A stretch of DNA of 64,000 nucleotides from CAVRGQ01 sp963720785 (lineage in GTDB: Bacteria > Actinomycetota > Acidimicrobiia > IMCC26256 > DASPTH01). A program made the position numbers and the translations under genes. The stretch lies in the NCBI GenBank assembly GCA_963720785.1, contig CAVRGQ010000008.1, positions 248,001 through 312,000 of the forward strand. The letters are read 5' to 3'. Numbering within the stretch: position 1 is the first letter of the stretch; each line of letters begins with the position of its first letter. The notes under the pieces are model-generated. The model was not told the DNA's origin. It saw nothing but the letters and a program-made list of their open reading frames with translations, and ran no database searches. This document shows, piece after piece, positions 9,848-18,318 of this stretch.

Positions 9848-11274
9848 GCGGGCGCGGCGACCACGGGGATGCGGATGCGCGACGGGCGGCGAGGCGCGCG
9901 CACCGCGAGCAGGTCGCCGCGCAGGAAGTGAGGCGCCGCGGACGTGACGAGCACGTCGGCCTCGCCGCCGACCGCGACGGGAGCATCACCGGGCACGAAG
10001 TGCACGAGCTTGCCCTGACGGGTGCGGCCCGACCACACCGTCGCGTCCTTCTTCGACGGTCCCTCGAGCAGCACCACCTCGGTGCGGCCGACCCGCGCCT
10101 GGTGCTTCACCAGCGCGTGGCCCTCGACCACTTCGAGCAGCCGGGTCATGCGTTCCTGCGCGACCTCGGGCGCCACGAAGTCGTCGCCCATCTCCGCCGC
10201 AGGCGTGCCCGGGCGGGGCGAGAACACGAAGGTATAGGCGGCGTCGTACGCGGCTTCGTCGGCCACCGCGAGGGTGCGCTCGAAGTCGGCGTCGGTCTCG
10301 CCGGGGAAGCCGACGATGATGTCGGTGGTGACGGCGAGGTCGGGGATCGCGGCGCGCGCCGCAGCGAGCCGCTCGAGGTAGCGCTGCGCGGTGTAGCCGC
10401 GGTGCATGCGTGACAGGATGCGATCGCTGCCCGACTGCAACGGCAGGTGCAGGTGCTCGCACACCGACGCGCACTCGGCCATCGCCGCGATGGTGTCGGG
10501 CCGAAGATCCTTGGGGTGCGGCGACGTGTAGCGGATGCGTTCGATGCCGTCGACCGCGTCGAGCGCGCGCAGCAGGTCGGCGAACTGCGGGCGGTACTGC
10601 CCGGCACCGAGGTCGCGGCCGTAGCTGTTGACGTTCTGGCCGAGCAGCGTGATCTCGCGCACGCCGTCGGCCGCGAGCTCCTCGACCTCGCGCACGATGT
10701 CGCCCATGCGCCGGCTCACCTCGGGCCCGCGCACGATCGGCACGATGCAGAAGGTGCACGAGTTGTCGCACCCCACCTGGATGGTGACCCACGCGGTGTG
10801 GTCGTGCTCGCGGCGGGCGGGCAGCGCGCCGAGCTCACCGGCGATGCCCTCGTGGTGCTCGTCGAGGATCTCCACCACCGACTCGCCGGTGGCGCGCGCC
10901 TGCGCGAGCAGCTCGGGGGCGCGGGCGAGGTTGTGGGTGCCGAACACCACGTCGACGTGACCGGCGCGCTCCACGATGAGCTCACGGTCCTTCTGGGCGA
11001 GACATCCCCCGACCGCGATCTGCAGGTCGGGGCGCTCGGCCTTCATCGCCTTGAGCCGACCGAGGTGCCCGTAGAACTTGTTGTCGGCGTTCTCGCGGAT
11101 GCAGCAGGTGTTGAGGACGACGACGTCGGCGGCGTCGAGATCGTCGGTGGGCTCCATCCCCTGTTCGTCGAGCATGCCCGCGATGCGCTCGGAGTCGTGC
11201 TCGTTCATCTGGCATCCGTAGGTGCGCAGGTAGTAGCGGCGCGGCTCGGCGGGAGAAGAGGGGGCGGACGTCAC
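9844..11274 (-). CDS. miaB: tRNA-2-methylthio-N6-dimethylallyladenosine synthase
   Basis: Radical-SAM methylthiotransferase acting on i6A37 of tRNA. Intact, 476 residues. The N-terminal UPF0004 domain carries its three cluster cysteines (YGCQMNEHDSER, NTCCIRENA, GGCLAQ). The radical-SAM domain has the CxxxCxxC loop in GCDNSCTFCIVPIVRG, and GFPGETDADFERTL and LQSGSDRILSRMHRGY follow. A C-terminal TRAM domain (VVLLEGPSKKD to HFLRGDLLAV) binds RNA. First gene of the overlapping run miaB-miaA-dapF-hflX, so tRNA modification enzymes are co-transcribed with dapF and hflX. Confidence 0.96.
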   Translation of the reverse strand: MTSAPSSPAEPRRYYLRTYGCQMNEHDSERIAGMLDEQGMEPTDDLDAADVVVLNTCCIRENADNKFYGHLGRLKAMKAERPDLQIAVGGCLAQKDRELIVERAGHVDVVFGTHNLARAPELLAQARATGESVVEILDEHHEGIAGELGALPARREHDHTAWVTIQVGCDNSCTFCIVPIVRGPEVSRRMGDIVREVEELAADGVREITLLGQNVNSYGRDLGAGQYRPQFADLLRALDAVDGIERIRYTSPHPKDLRPDTIAAMAECASVCEHLHLPLQSGSDRILSRMHRGYTAQRYLERLAAARAAIPDLAVTTDIIVGFPGETDADFERTLAVADEAAYDAAYTFVFSPRPGTPAAEMGDDFVAPEVAQERMTRLLEVVEGHALVKHQARVGRTEVVLLEGPSKKDATVWSGRTRQGKLVHFVPGDAPVAVGGEADVLVTSAAPHFLRGDLLAVRAPRRPSRIRIPVVAAPA

Positions 11275-11285
11275 GGGCGATCAGT

Positions 11286-11753
11286 CTAGGAACCACCTGC
11301 GCCGTCGCCCGCGCCGGCAACGGCGCCGAGGACCTTGCGCAGGGACTTTTCCAGCGAGCGCCGTTCCGCCGGCGTGAGATGCCGGAGGAACTCCTCCTCG
11401 ATGCCGGCGAGGTACACGGGAGCCGCAGCCTTCAGCGCGGCGCGACCGTCGTCGGTGATCACCGCGTAGGAACCCCGCCGGTCGGCCGGATCGGGCTCCT
11501 TGCGCACGAGGCCGTCCCGCACCATCTCGTCGACGACCCGGCTCACCCGGCTGCGGCTCAGCACCACCCGCTCGGAGAGCTGCTGCATGCGCAGGCGCCG
11601 ATCCGGGGCGGAGTTCAGCTCCAACAGCACGTCGTACTGGGCGATGGGCACCAGGCGGTGCTCTTCCAACTGCAGCTCGAGCCGCCGCACCACCGCCGCC
11701 TGCACCTTGAGGAGGGCGGCGAAGGCGCCGAGCCCGTCGGGTTCCGTGACCAT
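11286..11753 (-). CDS. MarR-family transcriptional regulator
   Basis: 155-residue winged-helix regulator. The DNA-binding region reads YDVLLELNSAPDRRLRMQQL, then SRSRVSRVVDEMVRDGLVRK and a wing EPDPADRRGSYAVIT, typical of MarR. The ATG at 11753 is chosen because the helical MarR N-terminus starts there. It is divergent from a rhodanese gene, with two near-identical palindromes between them. I infer autoregulation and control of the rhodanese gene; the ligand is unknown. Confidence 0.9.
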   Translation of the reverse strand: MVTEPDGLGAFAALLKVQAAVVRRLELQLEEHRLVPIAQYDVLLELNSAPDRRLRMQQLSERVVLSRSRVSRVVDEMVRDGLVRKEPDPADRRGSYAVITDDGRAALKAAAPVYLAGIEEEFLRHLTPAERRSLEKSLRKVLGAVAGAGDGAGGS

Positions 11754-11776
11754 GCCGTCATGATACCCCACTTGCG

Positions 11777-11818
11777 TGCGTGCGCACGCACCTGTATAGT
11801 CTGTGCGTGCGCACACAC
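11777..11818. promoter_or_regulatory. Twin palindromic operators flanking a TATAGT -10
   Basis: TGCGTGCGCACGCA at 11777-11790 is a perfect 14-bp palindrome. GTGCGTGCGCACACAC at 11803-11818 matches it with one unpaired position; the centres are 27 bp apart. Between them lies TATAGT (11795-11800), a good -10 for the plus-strand rhodanese gene. The same core (GTGCGTGCGCAC) occurs in both, as expected for sites of the adjacent MarR repressor. Confidence 0.75.
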
Positions 11819-11860
11819 CTTTCCGCTCCCGCCGCCGGCGGGACGACACCAGGAGCCACC

Positions 11861-12217
11861 ATGACCAACCCCACTCCCAGCCCCATCCCCATCGACCGTG
11901 ACGGAGTCGCCGAGGAGATCGCCCGCGGCCGGGCGATCGTCGTCGAGGCGCTGCCCGCGCCCTACTACGAGGACGCGCACCTCCCCGGCGCGCGGAACCT
12001 GCCGCACGACTCGACGGAGCCGACCATCGCGGAGGCCCTCCCCGACCGGGCGGCGACGGTGATCGTCTACTGCTCGAACCTCGCCTGCCCGAACTCGACG
12101 ATCCTGAGCCGGCGCCTCGCGCAGCTGGGCTACGCCGACGTGCGCGAGTACGAGGCCGGCAAGGAGGACTGGATCACCGCCGGCCTTCCGGTGGAGTCGG
12201 TCGCGGTCGCGTCCTGA
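11861..12217 (+). CDS. Rhodanese-like domain protein
   Basis: Single-domain, 118-residue rhodanese fold: AHLPGARNLPHD, then the active-site loop VYCSNLACPNS with the presumed catalytic Cys, and GYADVREYEAGKEDWITAGL. Such proteins carry persulfide sulfur; the partner cannot be told. The ATG at 11861 follows an AGGAG site by 8 nt. It is controlled by the divergent MarR operator region. The CSNLACPNS loop has a second Cys, which suggests redox or persulfide sensing, but this is only inference. Confidence 0.85.
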   Translation: MTNPTPSPIPIDRDGVAEEIARGRAIVVEALPAPYYEDAHLPGARNLPHDSTEPTIAEALPDRAATVIVYCSNLACPNSTILSRRLAQLGYADVREYEAGKEDWITAGLPVESVAVAS

Positions 12218-12379
12218 CCACCTGCTCGTGACGTCGCCCGGAGGGGCGCCGGTCCACCCGGCGTCTCCTCCGGGCGCTGTACGATCCCGCGCCTGTCCCG
12301 CTTCCACGCCCTCTTCCAACGCATCACGACGGATCCGGACCGCCAGAACCTGCGGAAGGCGGCCCGTTGCGCCGTCGCG

Positions 12380-14530
12380 ATGCCGCTCGCCTACGTGATC
12401 GGCGACTACGTGATCGGCAGCGACGAAGCTGCGCTCTTCGGCGCATTCGCCGCCTTCGCCGCGCTGGGGTTCTGCAACTTCGGTGGCCCACCCAGGCGCC
12501 GGGCCATGGCCTACGCCGGCTACCTCGTGGCGAGCACGCCGCTGGTCGCGCTCGGAACCGTCGTGTCGCGCTCCACCGTGCCCGCGGCGGTGCTCACTGC
12601 GGTCGTGACCTTCGCGGTGATCATGGGCGAGACGTTCGGCACCTACTGGGAGGCCGCCCGCAACGCGACGATCCTCGCGTTCGTGCTGGCCGCCGCGGTG
12701 GAGGCACCCAACTCGCAGGTCGACGACCGGGTCCTCGGTTGGCTGGTGGCCTGCGTCCTCGCCGGGGTGCTCGCGCTCGTGATGTTCCCGTCGATCGAGC
12801 GCCACCGCGTGCGGCGCGCCGTGGCCGACGTGCTGGCCCGTGCCGCCGACGCCCTCACCGCGCCGGCGGACGACCGCAACGCCGCGCTCACCGCCCTCGA
12901 CGCCGCCCGCACCGCGCTGCACTCCCTCACCGGCATCTCGTTCCGGCCGGTGGGCGCGGCGCGCACCGACCGCGCGCTCAAGATCAGCGTGATCGAGGCC
13001 GAGCGCATCGGCCGCCTCGTGCACCTCCATCACGAGCGGGGCGGCGAGCCGTCGGACGACGACTTCGCCCTGGTGGCGGAGACCGTCTCGGTGCTCGCCG
13101 CCACCGCGGCCATGCTGCGCACCATGCCGCCGGCTTCGCCGACCGGGCCCGACCTCACCGCGCTCGAGGAAGTGCGCGCCCGGCACCGCGCCGCGCTCGG
13201 CCAGACGGCCATGGACGCCGCCGGCGCGGGTGACGCCGACGAGGCCGTGCTGGTGATCGACCGCAAGTTCCCGTTGCGGAGGTTGTCGTTGCTCACCCTC
13301 GCCGCCGCCCAGAACGGCGCCACCGCGGTGGGCCTCACCCGGCGGTCGATCGACGCGCCCGGGCTCGGCGCGCTCACCGTGGATCCCTCCGAGGCCGGCG
13401 CCGCGAGCGCCACCGAACGGCAACTGCGGGCCGACCTCAACCTGCAGTCGGTGCGCTTCCGCAACGCGGTGCGCGCCGCGGTGGGCCTCGCCGCGGCGAT
13501 GACGCTGGCCAAGCTCACCAACGTCGAGCACGGGTTCTGGGTGGTGCTGGGAACCCTGTCGGTGTTGCGGTCCAACGCGCTGGGCACCCAACGCACCGCG
13601 CTGCAGGCCGTCACCGGGACCATCGTGGGTTTCGGGCTCGCCAGCGCGCTGATGGCGGCGTTCGGCGGCGACACCCGCTGGCTGTGGGTGGCCTTCCCGA
13701 TCCTGGCCTTCCTCACCGCCTACACGCCGGGCACGGTGAACTTCATGGTGGGCCAGGCGTTCTTCACCGTGCTCGTAGTGGACCTGTTCAACCTCAGCGT
13801 GCCCGAGGGCTGGCGCACCGGCCTGGTACGGGTGCAGGACATCGCGATCGGCGTGACCGTGAGCCTGGTGGTGGGCTTCGTGCTGTGGCCCCGCGGCGCC
13901 GACGGAGTGGTACGCCGCGCGTTCGCCGACATGCTCCACGCCGACGCCGACGCGTTCACCGACGCGGTCGATCGCATGGCCGACGGCGACCGCGCGTCGG
14001 CCGACGACCCGCGCACCTGGGCCCGCCGTGAAGCAGCCGAGGCTGCTCGCGGCCGCGCCCTGCTCGCACTCGAGGTGCTCGCTTCGGAGCGCGGCGTGGA
14101 GCAGGCCGACCGACCGCCGTGGTCGGACCTCCTCGTGCTCGGCACCGGCGCCGAGTGGGCCGCCGACGGCATCGTGCGTGACGGCACCGGCTCCACCTCC
14201 GCCGGCGCGTGCGCAGCGGTGCGCGCCGACATCGTGGTGCGGGCCCGGCGCGTGGAGCAGGAGCTCCGGGCCAAGGCCGACGCCGTGGCCGAGATGCCCG
14301 AGCCCTCCATGAAGCTCGCCGACCAAGCCGCGACCCAACCCGGCGATCCTGTGCAGGCCCCGAACGAGGACGACGTGCGCGTCGTCCCCAACGAACAGCT
14401 CGCCGCCGACCTGACGCGGTGCGTGCAGGAGGGCGGCGAGCTGCCGGTGGATCTGTTGTGGAGCCGGGAGTGGATCCTGCACGTGGAGCGGGTGCTCCAC
14501 ATGCAGGCGGTCACACCCGCGACGCCTTAG
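12380..14530 (+). CDS. FUSC-family membrane protein, candidate aromatic acid or toxic compound exporter
   Basis: 716 residues from ATG 12380, with two blocks of membrane helices: residues about 1-140 (AALFGAFAAFAALGFCNF, VLTAVVTFAVIMGETFGTYW) and about 375-520 (LTAYTPGTVNFMVGQAFFTV). A long cytoplasmic region follows each, the FUSC layout. In-frame codons continue upstream to about 12293 (LSRFHALFQRITTDPDRQNL), which looks coding but has no ATG, GTG or TTG start, so the true N-terminus may be about 29 residues longer. It lies 162 bp after the rhodanese gene on the same strand and converges with recA, 9 bp apart. The substrate is unknown. Confidence 0.85.
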   Translation: MPLAYVIGDYVIGSDEAALFGAFAAFAALGFCNFGGPPRRRAMAYAGYLVASTPLVALGTVVSRSTVPAAVLTAVVTFAVIMGETFGTYWEAARNATILAFVLAAAVEAPNSQVDDRVLGWLVACVLAGVLALVMFPSIERHRVRRAVADVLARAADALTAPADDRNAALTALDAARTALHSLTGISFRPVGAARTDRALKISVIEAERIGRLVHLHHERGGEPSDDDFALVAETVSVLAATAAMLRTMPPASPTGPDLTALEEVRARHRAALGQTAMDAAGAGDADEAVLVIDRKFPLRRLSLLTLAAAQNGATAVGLTRRSIDAPGLGALTVDPSEAGAASATERQLRADLNLQSVRFRNAVRAAVGLAAAMTLAKLTNVEHGFWVVLGTLSVLRSNALGTQRTALQAVTGTIVGFGLASALMAAFGGDTRWLWVAFPILAFLTAYTPGTVNFMVGQAFFTVLVVDLFNLSVPEGWRTGLVRVQDIAIGVTVSLVVGFVLWPRGADGVVRRAFADMLHADADAFTDAVDRMADGDRASADDPRTWARREAAEAARGRALLALEVLASERGVEQADRPPWSDLLVLGTGAEWAADGIVRDGTGSTSAGACAAVRADIVVRARRVEQELRAKADAVAEMPEPSMKLADQAATQPGDPVQAPNEDDVRVVPNEQLAADLTRCVQEGGELPVDLLWSREWILHVERVLHMQAVTPATP

Positions 14531-14539
14531 CGCTCTGGA

Positions 14540-15592
14540 TCAGGCCTCGGCGTCGGCGTCTTCCAGCTCACCGTCGACGAGGTCGACCTCCTCCTCGGAG
14601 GCCCCGGTCTCGTCGATGCCGACCTGCTGGCGGATCCGGTCGCTGATCTCGAACATCATGTCGACGTTCTCGGACAGGAAGTTCTTCGCGTTCTCGCGAC
14701 CCTGACCGAGTTGCTCACCCTCGTAGGTGAACCAGGCGCCCGACTTCTTCACGATGCCGAACTCCACGCCGACGTCGAGCAGCGAGCCCTCACGGCTGAT
14801 GCCCTTGCCGTACATGATGTCGAACTCGGCCTGCTTGAACGGCGGCGCGACCTTGTTCTTCACCACCTTGACGCGGGTGCGGTTGCCGGTGATCTCCGCA
14901 CCGTCCTTGATGGACTCGATGCGGCGGATGTCGAGGCGCACCGAGGAGTAGAACTTCAGCGCCCGGCCGCCCGGCGTGGTCTCCGGCGAGCCGAACATCA
15001 CGCCGATCTTCTCTCGCAGCTGGTTGATGAACACGCAGATGGTGTTCGACTTGTTGAGGTTGGCGGTGAGCTTGCGCAGCGCCTGGCTCATGAGGCGGGC
15101 CTGCAGGCCGACGTGCGTGTCGCCCATCTCGCCCTCGATCTCGGCGCGGGGCACGAGGGCCGCCACCGAGTCGATGACCACGACATCCAACGCGCCGGAG
15201 CGGATCAGCATGTCGGTGATCTCGAGCGCCTGCTCCCCCGTATCGGGCTGGGAGATCAGCAGGTCGTCGACGTTGACGCCGATGGCCGAGGCGTAGACCG
15301 GGTCCATCGCGTGCTCGGCGTCGATGTAGGCGCAGACGCCGCCGTTGCGCTGGGCCTCGGCCACCACGTGCATGGCGAGGGTGGACTTGCCCGACGACTC
15401 GGGGCCGTAGATCTCGACGACCCGGCCGCGGGGCAGGCCCCCGATGCCGAGGGCGATGTCGAGCGCCAGGGCGCCCGTGGGGATCGCCGCCACGCCGACG
15501 TTGCCGTGCTCACCCAGGCGCATGATGGCGCCCTTGCCGTACTGCTTCTCGATCTGGCCGAGGGCCATTTCCAGGGCCTGGTCACGTTCCAC
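14540..15592 (-). CDS. recA: Recombinase RecA
   Basis: Strand-exchange ATPase and co-protease for LexA cleavage. Complete at 350 residues with Walker A GPESSGKSTLAMHV, Walker B LDVVVIDSVAALVPRAEIEG, the loop QALRKLTANLNKSNT and INQLREKIGVMFGSPE. The acidic C-terminal tail (DETGASEEEVDLVDGELE) is present. No intein. The ATG at 15592 is preceded by a GGAGG-like site. An SOS-box promoter lies about 160 bp upstream, giving a long leader. No recX follows; the next gene is the convergent FUSC gene. Confidence 0.98.
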   Translation of the reverse strand: MERDQALEMALGQIEKQYGKGAIMRLGEHGNVGVAAIPTGALALDIALGIGGLPRGRVVEIYGPESSGKSTLAMHVVAEAQRNGGVCAYIDAEHAMDPVYASAIGVNVDDLLISQPDTGEQALEITDMLIRSGALDVVVIDSVAALVPRAEIEGEMGDTHVGLQARLMSQALRKLTANLNKSNTICVFINQLREKIGVMFGSPETTPGGRALKFYSSVRLDIRRIESIKDGAEITGNRTRVKVVKNKVAPPFKQAEFDIMYGKGISREGSLLDVGVEFGIVKKSGAWFTYEGEQLGQGRENAKNFLSENVDMMFEISDRIRQQVGIDETGASEEEVDLVDGELEDADAEA

Positions 15593-15748
15593 GGTGGAAC
15601 CCTCCTGTGCTTTCTGTGTCTGTTGGTTGTCTGCGTCTGCGGGGAAGATCCGTCGCTCGTGGAACGTACGACGGGGGTGTGACAGCTACGTCTGGCCGGC
15701 GTCCGGGCCGGCGCTCCGACCGGGTGTCCCGGGTGAATGACACTGGTG

Positions 15749-15777
15749 AAGTTAGCCGAACAGGCGTTCGGGGTCAA
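15749..15777 (-). promoter_or_regulatory. recA promoter with SOS box in the spacer
   Basis: On the minus strand TTGACC (15772-15777) and TAACTT (15749-15754) are separated by exactly 17 nt. The LexA box CGAACAGGCGTTCG (15757-15770, palindromic arms GAAC/GTTC) fills that spacer, so LexA would block RNA polymerase directly. The box is also about 57 bp upstream of the divergent SDR gene. Confidence 0.9.
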
Positions 15778-15826
15778 GCATCCGGCAGACTCCTGGCTCC
15801 AGGACCGCGACCACCAGGGGGAACCG

Positions 15827-16672
15827 ATGCTGCAGGAGCTCGACGGGAAGGTGGCCGTCGTCACCGGCGGGGGCAGCGGGATCGGGGCGTCGCTCGCCCG
15901 GGCCTGCGCCGCGGCGGGCATGAAGGTGGTCGTCGCCGACGTCAACGGCGAGCGGGCCGAGGCCGTCGCCGCCGAGCTCCCTGGCACGTCTCCGGGGGCC
16001 ACCGCGATCGCCCGGGCCGTCGACGTGTCGGACGCCACGCAAATGGACGCGCTCGCCGACCTCGCCTTCGACACCTTCGGCGCGGTCCACCTCCTCTGCA
16101 ACAACGCGGGCGTCTCCCCCGCCGGCAAGGTGTGGGAGTTCACCGCCGACGAGTGGCAGTGGCTGGTGGGCGTGAACCTGCTCGGCGTCGCCAACGGGCT
16201 GCGCAGCTTCGTGCCGCGCATGATCGAGCAGGGCGAGGGCCACATCGTGAACACCGCATCGGGCGCGGGCTTCGTCACCACGCCGCGCCTCGGCGCCTAC
16301 AGCGCCACCAAGCACGCGATCGTCGCCATCACCGTGGCGCTGCGCAACGAGCTCGAGGGCACGGGCATTGGCGCCAGCGTGCTCGTGCCCGCGGGCGTGG
16401 CCACCAACATCGGCGACTCGATGGTGCGGCCCTCCGTCACCGACCCCGACGTCATCAACGACGAGTTCATGGTGCTCGCCTCGGGCCTCGACGAGACGTC
16501 GATGCAGGTGCTCGAACCCGACGTCGTCGCCGAGGTCACCCTCGTCGGCGTGCAAGAAGGCTGGCCCTACATTGTGATGGGCCCCGGCCAGGAGGTCGGC
16601 GTACGCGCCCGCTACGACGAGATCGTCGAGTGGCACCAGCGTGCCAAGGAGCGGTTCCCCGACCTGCCGTAG
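15827..16672 (+). CDS. Short-chain dehydrogenase/reductase
   Basis: 281 residues, classical SDR: NAD(P) site VVTGGGSGIGASLARACA, NNAGV at about residue 90, catalytic Ser in NTASGAGF, and Tyr/Lys in YSATKHAIV. The Asp in VVVADVNGERAE after strand 2 suggests NAD(H) preference. The start ATG 15827 has AGGGGGA upstream; the open frame further left overlaps the recA promoter and is rejected. The substrate is unknown. It may be under the influence of the nearby SOS box, but that is unproven. Confidence 0.88.
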   Translation: MLQELDGKVAVVTGGGSGIGASLARACAAAGMKVVVADVNGERAEAVAAELPGTSPGATAIARAVDVSDATQMDALADLAFDTFGAVHLLCNNAGVSPAGKVWEFTADEWQWLVGVNLLGVANGLRSFVPRMIEQGEGHIVNTASGAGFVTTPRLGAYSATKHAIVAITVALRNELEGTGIGASVLVPAGVATNIGDSMVRPSVTDPDVINDEFMVLASGLDETSMQVLEPDVVAEVTLVGVQEGWPYIVMGPGQEVGVRARYDEIVEWHQRAKERFPDLP

Positions 16673-16716
16673 GCCCGGCCACCGTCACCCGCGCTCACCG
16701 GGTCGAGCGATCGAAT

Positions 16717-16758
16717 TTGTGGCCGGGAGTACGCGTCAGGAGTACTGACGGCCAGAAG
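16717..16758. repeat. REP-like element, copy A
   Basis: A 42-bp sequence running TTGTGGC to GGCCAGAAG with central ACGCGTCAGGAG. It matches copy B at 35 of 42 positions with no gaps. It sits between the convergent SDR and hydrolase genes, 26 bp before the hydrolase stop. Confidence 0.65.
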
Positions 16759-16783
16759 TTCGCCAGTCGTCACCGGTCGTCGC

Positions 16784-17680
16784 TCAGCCCGCGAGGTGGG
16801 CGGCGACGCGCGCCTGCACGTCGGCCGCCGTCGGGTCCGTCCAGACCGCGAGGTGGGTGCCGAGCGCGACGGGGACGAGCGCCGCGTTCGGCAGGTGCGC
16901 CAGGGCGTGGTCGGAGTACCCGGGCGGCACGTCGGAATCCGCGGTGCCGTGCACGAGGAGCACCGGGGGCGTCACGTGCTCGAGGCCGAGATCACCGAGC
17001 GTCGGGAACGCTTCGTGGTCGTGGTGGAGGCCGACCCGCCGATGCCCCGAGATGGTGGCCGACAGCTCGAGCACGAAGTCGCGCGTGTCGTCGTCGCTCC
17101 ACACGTGGTCGAGGAGCGCGCCCGCGTCGGCCTTCGACAGCTTGCCCTCTTCCTTCAGCGTGCTCTTCACCAGCGACTTCGGCAGATGCTCCGCCATCTC
17201 GTGCAGCATCCAGTGCCCGAGGCCGCTCGCCATCATGCTGCTCTCGATGCCGGCGATGCCCCCGGCGAACTCGTACGACCTGCTGACCGCCGCGCACGCC
17301 ACCACGGCCGTCACCCGCTCCGGGTTCGTCGCCGCGAGGCGATAGGTCGACGGCCCACCGCCCGACCAGCACATCACCGCGAAGCGGTCGATCCCGAGCG
17401 TGTCCATCAGCGCGGCGTGCAGCGCGGCGGTCCCGTCGGCACTGCCGTTCGTGTCGGTGAGCGGCGTGTCGAGGTAGCCGGGACGCGACGGCATCACGAC
17501 GCGGTGACCCGCCGCCACGAGGAACCGGCTCATGAGCTCGGCCTGGTCCCACCCGCCGGGCGACCCGTGCACGAACAGCACCGGCGCACGCCCCTCCACA
17601 GAACCGGCTCCCGCTTCGGCGTACTGCACGGGCCCGGCCTCGGTGTCGACCGTGCGTGCCGTGACGTCGGGATCCCTCAT
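16784..17680 (-). CDS. Alpha/beta hydrolase
   Basis: 298 residues. Oxyanion-region motif VLFVHGSPGG, nucleophile elbow CWSGGGPSTYRLA (Ser), acid in LLVHGTADSDVP, and His in ALGTHLAVWTD complete a catalytic triad. An alpha-helical lid with SSMMASGLGHWMLHEMAE lies between. The ATG at 17680 is chosen for its GAGGAGGG site; the frame stays open 16 codons upstream. The substrate is unknown. It is flanked by the two copies of a REP-like repeat and is convergent with the SDR gene. Confidence 0.86.
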   Translation of the reverse strand: MRDPDVTARTVDTEAGPVQYAEAGAGSVEGRAPVLFVHGSPGGWDQAELMSRFLVAAGHRVVMPSRPGYLDTPLTDTNGSADGTAALHAALMDTLGIDRFAVMCWSGGGPSTYRLAATNPERVTAVVACAAVSRSYEFAGGIAGIESSMMASGLGHWMLHEMAEHLPKSLVKSTLKEEGKLSKADAGALLDHVWSDDDTRDFVLELSATISGHRRVGLHHDHEAFPTLGDLGLEHVTPPVLLVHGTADSDVPPGYSDHALAHLPNAALVPVALGTHLAVWTDPTAADVQARVAAHLAG

Positions 17681-17729
17681 CCTGCCCTCCTCGGTGCGAG
17701 CGGCCATCGTGCCACGACCGCGGAGCAAC

Positions 17730-17771
17730 TTGTGGCGAGGAGAACGCGTCAGGAGGACCTACGGCCACAAG
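17730..17771. repeat. REP-like element, copy B, overlapping the end of thpR
   Basis: Matches copy A at 35 of 42 positions. With the C at 17729 it has perfect 8-bp terminal inverted repeats (CTTGTGGC at 17729-17736, GCCACAAG at 17764-17771). It supplies the last codons and stop of thpR. Confidence 0.65.
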
Positions 17772-18318
17772 AACACCGGGCCACGACGGTGTGCACCGCG
17801 CCGTCGGGTCGAGTGTCGCTCTCGAACAGCACGATCTCCGACGCGGTCCACGCGGGACCGGGCCCGTTGGCGTCGAGTGTCGCAACCGCGCCGCGCAGAT
17901 CGGCCGGCCGTGACGCGCGCGCGATCGTGAGGTGCGGGCGGAACGGGCGATCCTCGGGCACGAAGCCGAGCGACGCGGTGGCGTCCGTCACCGCGCCCGC
18001 GAGCGCGCCCATCGGGGTGGCACCTTCCGCGGCGCCCAGCCACAGCACCGTCGCCGAACGTGGCTTCGCGAACGCGCCGCCTCCACCGAGGCGTACCGGG
18101 AAGGGCGCGACGCCCGATGCGGCTGCGGCCACCGCGTCGACCAGCGGATCGACGTCGGGCACCGCGCCGAGGAACTGCAGCGTGAGGTGCCACTGCGCAC
18201 GCGGTGTCCACCGCAGCTCCGGGAACTCCGCACGCAGCGGCGCGACGGCTGTCTCGACGTGGTCCAGCGCATCGGCCGGGGGCACGAGCGCGACGAATCC
18301 CCGTCGGAGCGAGATCAC
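17749..18318 (-). CDS. thpR: RNA 2',3'-cyclic phosphodiesterase (LigT/ThpR family)
   Basis: 189-residue 2H phosphoesterase. The two HxT motifs are HLTLQFLG at about residue 45 and HLTIARA at about residue 130, which together form the active site. The family opens 2',3'-cyclic phosphates on RNA; the natural role is uncertain. The GTG at 18318 overlaps the cinA stop (GTGA), so it is translationally coupled. The C-terminus (CSCGRRSS) is encoded by a REP-like repeat, which suggests that the original stop was replaced when the repeat landed. Confidence 0.86.
   Translation of the reverse strand: MISLRRGFVALVPPADALDHVETAVAPLRAEFPELRWTPRAQWHLTLQFLGAVPDVDPLVDAVAAAASGVAPFPVRLGGGGAFAKPRSATVLWLGAAEGATPMGALAGAVTDATASLGFVPEDRPFRPHLTIARASRPADLRGAVATLDANGPGPAWTASEIVLFESDTRPDGAVHTVVARCSCGRRSS

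Noticed and set aside
11615..14500. A 961-codon open frame opposite the FUSC gene
   Set aside because: It has low-complexity His/Gly/Arg-rich composition, no start signal and lies opposite a clear gene. High GC makes long antisense frames common; similar frames opposite ftsK and pnp were dropped for the same reason.
14600..15500. Search for a RecA intein
   Set aside because: The protein is uninterrupted at 350 residues.
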